NCBI GenBank assembly: GCA_041495845.1
Contig: JBGQDM010000036.1
Location: forward strand, 1-29,989
Direction: 5' to 3'
DNA from: JBGQDM01 sp041495845
GTDB taxonomy: Bacteria > Acidobacteriota > Terriglobia > Terriglobales > Acidobacteriaceae
DNA length: 29,989 nt
Shown: piece by piece, positions 1-7,176 of the stretch
Numbering within the stretch: the stretch's first letter is position 1
Layout of the letters: every line of letters begins with the position of its first letter
Position numbers and translations under genes: made by a program
The notes under the pieces: generated by a model
Databases searched by the model: none
Seen by the model: only the letters and a program-made list of their open reading frames with translations
Told to the model about the DNA's origin: nothing

Positions 1-1603
1 CGTTGCGGGTGAGATCGCCACTGATCGCTGTCCAGCTGTCGCCGTGATCGGTGCTCTTGAACACCAGTTCCGCGGCGGTGTACATCGTGTCCGGATCGTT
101 CGGCGAAATCAGCAGCGGGTTCGTCCACGCCCCGCGGTATTTCATGTCTTTAGCGCCGTGGCCGGACGAGTCCATCGGCCACACGCTGATCTCGCGCTCT
201 TGCCCACTGCGCTTGTCCACCCTGGTAACGAAACCGCCGCCCGAGCCGGCATAGACGATGTTGGCATCACGCGGATCGGGCGCGATGTATCCGCTCTCGC
301 CGCCGCCCACGTCCGACCAGTGTTGTCGCCCGATGTAACCGTCGTCGCTGCTGGTGGCGATACCGACCGTGCTGTTGTCCTGCTGCGCACCGTAGATGTA
401 GTAGCGAAACTGATTGTCGGCGATCACATGGTAAAACTGCGCTGTCGGCTGATTGTCCTGCATACTCCAGGTCGCGCCGCCGTCGAGCGAGATGGTGGCG
501 CCGCCGTCATTGCTGTTGATGATGCGACTGGGATCGGTGGGATCAATCCACAGCCCGTGATGGTCGCCGTGCGGTGCGGGCAGCAGCGTCAGGCTCTTCC
601 CACCATCCGTCGAGCGCAATAACCCGGTGTTGAGAAAATAGACCGTGTCCACATTCTTCGGGTCGGCAAACACATGCATGAAATACCACGACCGTTGCGT
701 GATGCGCTGGTCGTCGTTCACTTGTGTCCAGGTATCGCCGGCGTCATCCGAACGGAAGAGCGCGCTGTGCTCGGCTTCAACTAACGCGTAGACCCGGTTG
801 GAATCCGCGCCGGAAACGGAAACGCCAATGCGGCCCAGGATTCCGCTCGGCAAGCCCTTCCCTTCCAGCTTCTTCCACGTACTGCCGCCGTCCACAGATT
901 TGTAGAGCGCGCTGCCCGGCCCTCCGCTGGTCATGCTCCAGGGCGAGCGAACCGCCTGGTAGAGCGCGGCGTAGAGCACATTGGGATTGTGAGGATCGAA
1001 GACCAGGTCAATGGCGCCCGTCTTGTCGTCGCGATAGAGAATCTTCTCCCACGTTTTGCCGCCGTCGCTGGAGCGAAACACGCCACGCTCCGTGTTGGCG
1101 CCGTAAGCGTGACCCAGCGCCGCCACGTACACCAAGTCCGGATTGCGCGGATGCACCAGCACTTTGGCAATGTGCTGGGTGTCGCGCAGCCCCATGTTCT
1201 TCCAACTCTTGCCACCGTCGGTGGTCCTGTAGACGCCATCGCCATAGGAAATGTTGCCGCGAATACAGGCCTCCCCTGTACCCGCGTAAATCACGTTGGC
1301 GTTGGCTTCGGCAACGGCCAGCGCGCCAACAGACGAGATGCCTTCTTTATCAAACAACGGCCGCCAGGAATTTCCCGCGTCGGTGGTGCGCCAGACCCCT
1401 CCGCCCACGCCTCCGAAATAAAACGTCTTCGGGTCGCCGGGGATGCCGGCCACGGTCAGCGCCCGTCCGCCGCGAAACGGCCCCACCAGCCGCCACTTCA
1501 TGGCCTGAAAAGGGCTTCCAGAAGCCGTTTCAGCGTAGCCAGTGAACGAACCAGTCAGGGCCAGCGTGCCGAGCAGGAAACCTACGTAGCGCATCATCTT
1601 CAT
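1..1603 (-). CDS. Secreted BNR/Asp-box beta-propeller protein (VPS10/sortilin-like), C-terminus beyond window
   Basis: The reading frame starts at the ATG at 1603 and stays open to the left edge, giving 534 visible codons with no stop. A GGAG sits about 9 bases before the start. Residues 1-24 look like a signal peptide (basic start, hydrophobic core, ending near GYA). Repeated Asp-box motifs (S/T-x-D-x-G-x-T/S-W) mark propeller blade turns: TTDAGNSW near 73, TTDGGKSW near 127, then SSDGGKTW, SVDGGSTW, SDDAGDTW, SLDGGATW and STDHGDSW, with one STDGGKSL lacking the Trp. This matches the WD40/YVTN/BNR-like family that acidobacterial annotations often call sortilin or glycosyl hydrolase. The family is often about 1000 residues, so much of the protein may be missing. 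No catalytic residues can be assigned, and sialidase activity should not be assumed. It is probably periplasmic or extracellular. It is co-directional with the esterase upstream but separated by 100 bases, so it may have its own promoter. Confidence 0.85.
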   Translation of the reverse strand, partial: MKMMRYVGFLLGTLALTGSFTGYAETASGSPFQAMKWRLVGPFRGGRALTVAGIPGDPKTFYFGGVGGGVWRTTDAGNSWRPLFDKEGISSVGALAVAEANANVIYAGTGEACIRGNISYGDGVYRTTDGGKSWKNMGLRDTQHIAKVLVHPRNPDLVYVAALGHAYGANTERGVFRSSDGGKTWEKILYRDDKTGAIDLVFDPHNPNVLYAALYQAVRSPWSMTSGGPGSALYKSVDGGSTWKKLEGKGLPSGILGRIGVSVSGADSNRVYALVEAEHSALFRSDDAGDTWTQVNDDQRITQRSWYFMHVFADPKNVDTVYFLNTGLLRSTDGGKSLTLLPAPHGDHHGLWIDPTDPSRIINSNDGGATISLDGGATWSMQDNQPTAQFYHVIADNQFRYYIYGAQQDNSTVGIATSSDDGYIGRQHWSDVGGGESGYIAPDPRDANIVYAGSGGGFVTRVDKRSGQEREISVWPMDSSGHGAKDMKYRGAWTNPLLISPNDPDTMYTAAELVFKSTDHGDSWTAISGDLTRN

Positions 1604-1703
1604 CGGAATTCACTCCATGGATTACAAAACCAGACAGTGTACTACTACGTCATGCGAAGTTCAGAGGTTCCGATGCTTGGGCTGAGGCAGGTGTGCAGTG
1701 TTC

Positions 1704-2543
1704 CTAGTGCCCAAACAAAAATGCCAGCGCTTGCGGAAGGCGGTGGGCCCACGCCCCTTCGTTGTGGCCGGCATTCTCCGCCACGTTCACCAGCAGGCGG
1801 GAATAATCGAGGCCAGCCCGCAGCAGGATTCGTTCCAGCGCCCGCACATTGCGCACGTGCATCCGGTCACGGACGGCGTTTCCCGATTCGCCGGCTCCGA
1901 TCGCCAGAAATACGCGCTGCGGCCACTCTTCCACACCGCGACTGAGCTTGAGCAACTGCCGGCTGGAGACGAACAACGAAGGGCTCTCCAGCAGCAACTT
2001 CCCAATCACGCCCCGGCGAGCGATGGCGGTGTACAGCGAAATAACCGCGCCCAGCGACGACCCGCCCAAACTGGTGTTCTCCGCTCCACCGGCCACGCGA
2101 TACTCGCGCTCGATCACCGGCATCACTTCCTCCAGCAGAAATTCCGGATAGCGCTTCCCCAGGGGCTGCAACAAAAGCGGGCGCAACGTCCGGTACGGCA
2201 TGTACTCGCGGAAGCGCTCGACCGTTGCATTGTCAATCCCGACCACGATCAGCGGTGGGATCAAACCCTCGGCGATGAGGCGTGCGGCGCTTTCGCCCAC
2301 GCACCAGTCCACCCCGGCAAACGCGGTCGCAGGATCGAACAGGTTTTGCCCGTCGTTGAGATAGAGAACCGGGTAGCGTCGGCTGGCGTTCTGCGGTGCC
2401 TCGTAACCTAGCGGGAGCCACACCCGCAGCTTGCGTGTGTTAGCGAAAACGCGGCTACTGAGTTCATGGACCCGCAGCCCGCTCGCCACCGCAACGGTTT
2501 CCTGAGAACCTGCCAAAGTTGCTGGAGAGATGAAGTCGTTCAT
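1704..2543 (-). CDS. Alpha/beta-hydrolase esterase (enterochelin esterase / esterase D-like family)
   Basis: The protein has 279 residues from the ATG at 2543. The frame is open further upstream, but that part overlaps the VKOR gene and does not resemble the family. The N-terminal region (about 20-60) has the beta-rich feature RVWLPLGYE, followed by RYPVLYLNDGQNLFD, typical of PF00756 putative esterases. The nucleophile elbow is GSSLG (Ser163) in an LGGSSLGA context, and a C-terminal GHNEGAW near residue 259 supplies the likely catalytic His. No signal peptide is evident, so it is probably cytoplasmic. It starts 17 bases after VKOR stops, so it is likely co-transcribed. No strong ribosome binding site is visible. 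Family members hydrolyse siderophore esters, S-formylglutathione or acyl esters. The substrate cannot be told from sequence, although a lipid ester product of the upstream operon is possible. Confidence 0.85.
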   Translation of the reverse strand: MNDFISPATLAGSQETVAVASGLRVHELSSRVFANTRKLRVWLPLGYEAPQNASRRYPVLYLNDGQNLFDPATAFAGVDWCVGESAARLIAEGLIPPLIVVGIDNATVERFREYMPYRTLRPLLLQPLGKRYPEFLLEEVMPVIEREYRVAGGAENTSLGGSSLGAVISLYTAIARRGVIGKLLLESPSLFVSSRQLLKLSRGVEEWPQRVFLAIGAGESGNAVRDRMHVRNVRALERILLRAGLDYSRLLVNVAENAGHNEGAWAHRLPQALAFLFGH

Positions 2544-2560
2544 CGGCGGGAGGCGACGCG

Positions 2561-3004
2561 CTAGGCCTTCCTCAGTTGCGCTCGCAAGGCCACCCCACTC
2601 AGCAGCAGGATGAGCGTGATCAGAGCCAACGAACTGAGGCAGAGGAGGCACCATACGCCAATCACGCTGCCTTCCAAATAGGTGAGGTAGAGCGAAAAGA
2701 TCCACGCTGGAGCGGAACAGAAACACAACAGGGCGGGAGTCTCCGCCTGGCTTCGGTATATCGTGCTCAGCCCCAGCAACAGCAGATATCCCAGCAACCC
2801 AAGGAACGCAACCGGAATGCCGGCAATCTTCGAATAGGTGCCGCGATTAACCACATCGCAGTCAAAGTGCTCGCCAATGGCGCAATAGGCGGTCTTGCCC
2901 CGGCCAAAATGATTTTTCAGGGCCAGTCCGGAAATGAGCACACCGCACACAGCCAGCACCGCAATCCAGGTAAGGGCCGACGAGGACTTCACTTTAGGGC
3001 GCAT
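2561..3004 (-). CDS. Vitamin K epoxide reductase (VKOR) family membrane protein
   Basis: The product is a 147-residue integral membrane protein with four hydrophobic segments (about 11-28, 62-80, 92-110 and 117-138). Bacterial VKOR reoxidises a periplasmic thioredoxin-like oxidase and passes electrons to quinone, replacing DsbB. The diagnostic residues are present: the loop cysteines C41 and C49 (CAIGEHFDC), the conserved Ser in YSKIAGIPVAFLG, and the active-site WCLLC (C119 and C122). The ATG at 3004 lies inside the end of the thioredoxin-like gene (16-base overlap), indicating coupled translation with its probable redox partner. A longer upstream frame exists but would sit entirely over that gene and is rejected. 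Confidence 0.92.
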   Translation of the reverse strand: MRPKVKSSSALTWIAVLAVCGVLISGLALKNHFGRGKTAYCAIGEHFDCDVVNRGTYSKIAGIPVAFLGLLGYLLLLGLSTIYRSQAETPALLCFCSAPAWIFSLYLTYLEGSVIGVWCLLCLSSLALITLILLLSGVALRAQLRKA

Positions 3005-3390
3005 CCCGTCTTCTTGCTCAAGTCGGCCAGCGGCATCAAGCCTTCGTGCCGGTCGCCGTCCGCAAACTGCCAGGTGGGGAAAAATTTCAAGCCGAGGTCG
3101 TTGCAGCGTTTCTGCTCCGTGTGTTCCGGCGTGCCACACTCTTCGTAGTGCACAAACTGGAAGGCGGATTGAAACGATTCTTCCTGCTCCTTGCAGTGGG
3201 GACACCAAAACAATCCGTACATGACGGCGTTCTTATCAGAAAGGCAGCGGGCAAACTTGTCCAGCCGGTGCCCCTGCTGGTAGCGGCCGAAACTCCACGC
3301 TGCAAAAAACGCGGCCACCACCACCGCCAGCGTCAGGAACTTCTTCGCCGCCGATCGCAACACTGATTTGGAGTTTTGTGCTTCCGCCAT
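2989..3390 (-). CDS. Membrane-anchored thioredoxin-like disulfide oxidoreductase, partner of VKOR
   Basis: The 133-residue protein has an N-terminal membrane anchor at about 19-35 and then a short thioredoxin-like domain. The active site is CPHC at 63-66 (FWCPHCKEQ), the same dipeptide as in E. coli DsbA. A cis-Pro-like FFPTW follows near residue 106. The layout (CPHC, a YEECGTP segment, FPTW, then a Gly-rich turn and L-x-D-L-S-K-x-T-G) resembles the thioredoxin domain that is fused to VKOR in cyanobacteria. Here it is a separate upstream gene overlapping VKOR by 16 bases. The expected role is to introduce disulfides into exported proteins on the periplasmic side. It begins 13 bases after the lipid kinase stops. 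Confidence 0.88.
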   Translation of the reverse strand: MAEAQNSKSVLRSAAKKFLTLAVVVAAFFAAWSFGRYQQGHRLDKFARCLSDKNAVMYGLFWCPHCKEQEESFQSAFQFVHYEECGTPEHTEQKRCNDLGLKFFPTWQFADGDRHEGLMPLADLSKKTGCALK

Positions 3391-3403
3391 GCCGGTGCCT
3401 TTC

Positions 3404-4303
3404 TTATACCACGACCTCCAGTGCGCCCGGCAGCACGTCCAACGTCTGACACTGCACCGTTAGCACCTCTCCATCCACCATGATGTCCACCGGACCGGGC
3501 AATTCGAAATGCACCGTGCCGACACTGCGGCGTTCCGCCAAGCGATGGCGGATGTGCGCCCCCGTATAGAGGCCGGGTAGATTCGCCATTAGCCCTAGCC
3601 GCCCGATCGGGCCCCAGCGCACATACTCGATGCGCCCATTGCCGGTTTCGGCGTGCGGCGCAATCATCATTTTCCCGCCGGTGAACTTGCTGTTGTTAAA
3701 GCTGAGAAACAAACAGCGTCTCTCGTCGAGGTTCGTCTCGTCATCCACCCACAAGGGAAATGGCCGTCGCTTCAGGCGCAGCAAAGTCACCAGCGTCGCC
3801 AGCAGATACCCCAGTTCCCCATAGCCTTGAAAGCGCCGGTGTCGCAGCATGGCCACGTCAGCCGCAAACCCTACGCTTAGCAGGTTGATGAAATGCAGTA
3901 CGCCTGCACTGTGCCGCAACCGGATCACGTCACACGCACGCCACCTGCCCGCCAGCAGCGCTTCCGTGGCATGGTCGAGGCCGCGTGTCGAGAAGTCGCG
4001 CAGAAAGGAATTGCCCGTCCCCAGCGGTAGAAAGCCGAGTCGCGGCCGCTGCGCTACCGCTTCCGGAAAAAGCCCGTTCACAATTTCGTACGATGTACCG
4101 TCGCCGCCCACGGCCAGAAAACGCCGGTAGCCGCGTCCGTAGAAATCGCGCGCCAGGCGGGTGGCATCGCCCGCCGCTGCCGTCTCCGCCACTTCGATGC
4201 TCAAACCGGCCGCGCGCAACCGCTCCAACGCCGGCCCCACCAGTTTGCGGCAGCGCCCTCCACCGGCGGCGGGATTCACCACCGCCAACCAGCTTTCGTT
4301 CAC
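3404..4303 (-). CDS. Diacylglycerol/lipid kinase family protein (DAGK catalytic domain, YegS/DgkB-like)
   Basis: The predicted start is GTG at 4303, forming a GTGA overlap with the stop of the upstream ligase. This gives 299 residues, the usual size for YegS/DgkB-type kinases. Longer upstream frame is available but lies inside the ligase gene. The N-terminal catalytic domain shows NPAAGGG (10-16), the ATP-binding GGDGTSYEIVNG (from 66) and LPLGTGNSFLRDF (from 93). The C-terminal beta-sandwich ends with the typical VDGE segment. These enzymes phosphorylate diacylglycerol, other lipid alcohols or sphingoid bases. The strict coupling to an acyl-activating enzyme suggests the substrate is the lipid made by this operon, but that is inference. 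Recycling of diacylglycerol is the ordinary alternative. Confidence 0.9.
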   Translation of the reverse strand: MNESWLAVVNPAAGGGRCRKLVGPALERLRAAGLSIEVAETAAAGDATRLARDFYGRGYRRFLAVGGDGTSYEIVNGLFPEAVAQRPRLGFLPLGTGNSFLRDFSTRGLDHATEALLAGRWRACDVIRLRHSAGVLHFINLLSVGFAADVAMLRHRRFQGYGELGYLLATLVTLLRLKRRPFPLWVDDETNLDERRCLFLSFNNSKFTGGKMMIAPHAETGNGRIEYVRWGPIGRLGLMANLPGLYTGAHIRHRLAERRSVGTVHFELPGPVDIMVDGEVLTVQCQTLDVLPGALEVVV

Positions 4304-6009
4304 AACCGCACCACCGACGAGCGGTCGAGCGTAGTGCTGATTTCCTTGGCCAAGTCCTCGCGCCGGATCTTCATCGAAGCCGTGCGCGGAAAATCCTTTG
4401 CCCAGAGGATGGCGCCACCCACACGTTTGAAATCCGGCAACTCGCGGTTGCAAGCGGCCAGCTGCTCCCTGAGGGTCTCGTCAAATTCCTGACCGGCTTC
4501 GAGACGGAGTGCAACCACCAGCGTCTCGTCAGCGAGGTCGCGCTGAGGCCAAATGAAGTCCGCCGCAAAAACGCTATACTCCTTTACCGCCAGGGCGTCG
4601 AAGCTGGCCTCGATGTCCTCGGGATAAATATTTTTCCCACCCGCCGTGACAATCATGTTCTTGCGGCGACCAAATAGTTGCAGATGCCCGTCGTCCTCCA
4701 GGCGCCCCAGATCGCCGGTGAGCAGCCATCCATCCACAATCGTTTCCGCCGTAAGTTCCGGATCGTCGAGGTACTGCGACATCACTGTCGCGCTTCGCGC
4801 GGCCACTTCACCCACGCCATTCTCGTCAGGCCTCAAAATGCGGAGGTCCACGCCCGGCAGCGGCTTACCCACGCTGTCCGCGCGAAACGGATTGAGATCG
4901 TCCGCGGTCAGCGCTGTGCAGCTCTCGGTCAACCCCCAGGCGTTGACCACGGGAATCCCAACATCGTAGAAAAACTGGCGCGTGGAGGGCTCAGCAAAGG
5001 CTCCGCCGACAATCAAGGCGCGCAATTGCCCACCAAAGGCGCGATGAATCTGCGGCAGCAGAAAGCGGCTCAGCCGGACGCGTGGGCGCCGCCGCGTCAA
5101 CCATCGGTTGAGCGCAACCAGGCGCTCGAAAATCCAGCGCCGACTGCCCGACAGTTCGTCCAGCTTGCTGCGCAGCCCTCGCTCCAGGTTCTTCAAGACC
5201 ATCGGCACCAGCGTCATGTATGTGATCTGGTAGCGTGGGAAGGCATCGCGTACAAACTCCGGCCGCAGCGTGCGCAGATGCACCACCGTCGCGCCGCAAA
5301 CAAACGGCCCAATGAAACCGACCATGAAATCCGCCGCATGGTTGGTGGGCAGAATGCTGAGGTACCGCACGCCCGGCCAGAATGGATACCACGCGGTCAG
5401 TGAAGCGCACTGCTCCAGATAATTGTCGTGCGTGAGCACACAACCTTTGGGTCGTCCCCCCGTACCTGAGGAATACACGATGCAAGCCCAGTCGGCGCGC
5501 TTGCGCGGGACAAAGTCCGGACTACCTTTGCGGCGAAATTCCTCCCAGCGCAAACCGCCCTTCATATCCGCCCCACCGGGCGCCTCTGTTACCAGCACGG
5601 TCTGTAGGGCGAGTTGAGGAAATGCGGGCGACTGCGTCAATGCGCGCCACAGGTGAAATTCCGTGACCACTACTTTGGCTTTCGAGTGTTGCAGCAACTG
5701 CGCGTGTTCGGCCGCGGACAGTTTGTAGTCCAGCGGGACCAGCACACCCCCGCAGTAGAAAATGGCATACGCGGAGATCAGCCATTTCGACTGATTGGTC
5801 ATGATGATGGCGGCGCGATCGCCAGGCTTGAAGCCGGCATCCTGTAATGCCCGCGCCAGCGGCAAGGCCATTTCGCGGAAATCAGAATAGGTCAGGCGGG
5901 TCCGCTCGCGCTCCCGGTCCGCCTCAATCAGGCATAGCTGGTCGGGCCAGCGCTCCAAGGCCGCCCGCAAGACTTCACCCAGACTCTGGTATTCGCTCAG
6001 ATTGAGCAT
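4300..6009 (-). CDS. AMP-dependent acyl-activating enzyme (acyl-CoA/acyl-ACP synthetase family), second copy
   Basis: The protein has 569 residues from the ATG at 6009. It is an ANL-superfamily adenylating enzyme. Visible motifs are the P-loop YSSGTGGRPKG (179-189), NAWGLTESC, the hinge region GWLLTGDLGRLEDDGHLQLFGRRKN, and a C-terminal TASMKIRR whose Lys is the expected catalytic lysine for adenylation. It would activate a carboxylic acid as acyl-AMP and transfer it to CoA or to a carrier-protein thiol. The acyl carrier protein gene lies just upstream (93 bases away) and the lipid kinase overlaps its end by 4 bases. Acyl-ACP synthesis is therefore a reasonable inference, but specificity cannot be read directly. 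Confidence 0.93.
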   Translation of the reverse strand: MLNLSEYQSLGEVLRAALERWPDQLCLIEADRERERTRLTYSDFREMALPLARALQDAGFKPGDRAAIIMTNQSKWLISAYAIFYCGGVLVPLDYKLSAAEHAQLLQHSKAKVVVTEFHLWRALTQSPAFPQLALQTVLVTEAPGGADMKGGLRWEEFRRKGSPDFVPRKRADWACIVYSSGTGGRPKGCVLTHDNYLEQCASLTAWYPFWPGVRYLSILPTNHAADFMVGFIGPFVCGATVVHLRTLRPEFVRDAFPRYQITYMTLVPMVLKNLERGLRSKLDELSGSRRWIFERLVALNRWLTRRRPRVRLSRFLLPQIHRAFGGQLRALIVGGAFAEPSTRQFFYDVGIPVVNAWGLTESCTALTADDLNPFRADSVGKPLPGVDLRILRPDENGVGEVAARSATVMSQYLDDPELTAETIVDGWLLTGDLGRLEDDGHLQLFGRRKNMIVTAGGKNIYPEDIEASFDALAVKEYSVFAADFIWPQRDLADETLVVALRLEAGQEFDETLREQLAACNRELPDFKRVGGAILWAKDFPRTASMKIRREDLAKEISTTLDRSSVVRL

Positions 6010-6019
6010 GAACGATCTA

Positions 6020-6058
6020 TTTCACCACGGAGACGCGGGGGTGCGGAGAATTTCGGGT
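6020..6058. repeat. Degenerate intergenic repeat fragment
   Basis: The gap between the acyl carrier protein and the second ligase (6010-6102) holds, read on the minus strand, CTCCGCACCCCCGCGTCTC followed by CGTGGTGAA. This resembles the CTCCGCGGTCTCTGCGG stretch at 29105-29121. Such near-identical 'chargeless' intergenic pieces recur in several soil-bacterial genomes. Only two relatives are visible in this window, so family membership is tentative. Confidence 0.35.
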
Positions 6059-6090
6059 TTATCAATTCACCACCCACCAGAGGTTTGCCA

Positions 6091-6105
6091 TAGCCGCAGC
6101 GGCTA
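6091..6105 (-). repeat. Short palindrome overlapping the acyl carrier protein stop codon
   Basis: TAGCCGCAGCGGCTA is a perfect 7-base inverted repeat around one central base, and on the minus strand its first three bases are the TAG stop of the acyl carrier protein gene. It could fold with a small loop in the transcript. No T-run follows, so a true intrinsic terminator is unlikely. It may be a REP-like element or an mRNA-stabilising stem. Confidence 0.4.
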
Positions 6106-6345
6106 CAGTCGCGCCTGAATTTTTTCGGCCAGCGTGCGGAAGTCGGAGACGCCTTGCAGTTCGTAGTCCGGTAATTCCACGCGAAAGTGATTCTCCAGCC
6201 GGGTCAGCAGGTCCAGCGCCTGCAGGCTGTCAATCTTCAGCGTCTTAAAGAAATCATCATCGGCACGGAGCCGCTCCCGCGGCACCTTGAAGTGCGTCGC
6301 GGCGAGCGCCAGGACTTCATCCAGCGTCTGGTCTTGCGTTTTCAT
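6103..6345 (-). CDS. Acyl carrier protein
   Basis: The protein has 80 residues, the size of a free-standing acyl carrier protein. The phosphopantetheine attachment site is Ser40 in the context KIDSLQALDLL, matching the D-S-L consensus. The sequence is acidic in helix II/III (DDDFF, LENHF, LPDYEL), as expected for this fold. It lies between a crotonase (21 bases upstream) and an acyl-activating enzyme (downstream), all on one strand. It is therefore more likely a dedicated carrier for the operon's acyl chain than the housekeeping AcpP of fatty acid synthesis, whose usual neighbours (fabF, fabD) are absent here. Confidence 0.93.
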   Translation of the reverse strand: MKTQDQTLDEVLALAATHFKVPRERLRADDDFFKTLKIDSLQALDLLTRLENHFRVELPDYELQGVSDFRTLAEKIQARL

Positions 6346-6366
6346 GAACTCTCCCAGTGTAACGGC

Positions 6367-7170
6367 TCAGGGCAAATAAGGCAGCGCGTCCGCGCTTTCG
6401 ACAAACTTGCGCAGGCCGGCTTCCACCGCCGGCCGGGCAAACAATTCGCAGAACAGGTCAATCTCGCGTTTCAATTCATCGTAAGGAATCGGCTTGATGA
6501 ATTGCTTGGCCGTTGCTGCCGTTGCCCGATCAAATTTTGCCAGTTGCGCCGCCGTGCTTCGCGCCACTCGCAGGACTTCGCCCTCTGCCGTCAGTTGGCT
6601 CACCAAGCCTGCCTGCTGCGCCTTGGTGGCATTGAAGCTGCGCCCCGTCAACAGCAGGTCGCGCACGACGCCGTTGCCCAGATCGCGCTTCAGCCGCGGT
6701 ATCCCACCGAACCCTGGAATCAGACCAAGCCGCAATTCCGGAAAACAGAAGCGCGCCATCTTGTCGGCAATGATCAGGTCGCAGGCCAGCGCCACCTCCA
6801 ATCCCCCGCCAAACGTCACCCCGTGCACCGCTGCGATGGTAGTCAAGGGCGCTGCGTCCAGCGTATTCAGTACCCGATGGATCCGCTCCAGAAAATCTCG
6901 CACCCCACGATCCGCCGCGGCCCGCTCCATCGCCTGCGAGCGCTGGTAGAGTTCGCGCAAATCCGCGCCCGCACAGAATCCCGGATTCAGCTGGCTGTAG
7001 AGAATCAACGCGTGCGCATCCTGCGCCAGGTGCGGCAGCGCGGCAGCAAACTTCTCCAACTCCTCCAGCGTGAGCGAGCCGATTTCGTTGCATGGCTCTC
7101 GATGGAGTGCGACCTCGATCACTCCGTCGCGCACCGCCCACGATAAAGCTTGTCCTGCAAAAGTCGTCAT
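6367..7170 (-). CDS. Enoyl-CoA hydratase/isomerase (crotonase) family protein
   Basis: The 267-residue product has the crotonase fold signatures: the first oxyanion-hole segment FCAGADL (65-71) and the second VHGVTFGGGLEVALACD. Both acidic residues used by true hydratases appear to be kept: Glu125 in GGGLE and Glu145 in FPELRLGLIPG, 20 residues apart as in rat mitochondrial hydratase (Glu144/Glu164). A hydratase is therefore chemically plausible. The start lies 6 bases after the upstream ligase stops. Substrate could be an enoyl thioester on CoA or on the operon's carrier protein. The family is diverse, so isomerase or dehydratase roles remain open. Confidence 0.9.
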   Translation of the reverse strand: MTTFAGQALSWAVRDGVIEVALHREPCNEIGSLTLEELEKFAAALPHLAQDAHALILYSQLNPGFCAGADLRELYQRSQAMERAAADRGVRDFLERIHRVLNTLDAAPLTTIAAVHGVTFGGGLEVALACDLIIADKMARFCFPELRLGLIPGFGGIPRLKRDLGNGVVRDLLLTGRSFNATKAQQAGLVSQLTAEGEVLRVARSTAAQLAKFDRATAATAKQFIKPIPYDELKREIDLFCELFARPAVEAGLRKFVESADALPYLP

Positions 7171-7176
7171 CTTGCC

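Noticed and set aside
989..1945. Open frame of 318 codons on the plus strand across the BNR gene start and the esterase
   Set aside because: It crosses two real minus-strand genes, has low-complexity Arg-rich composition and shows no family features.
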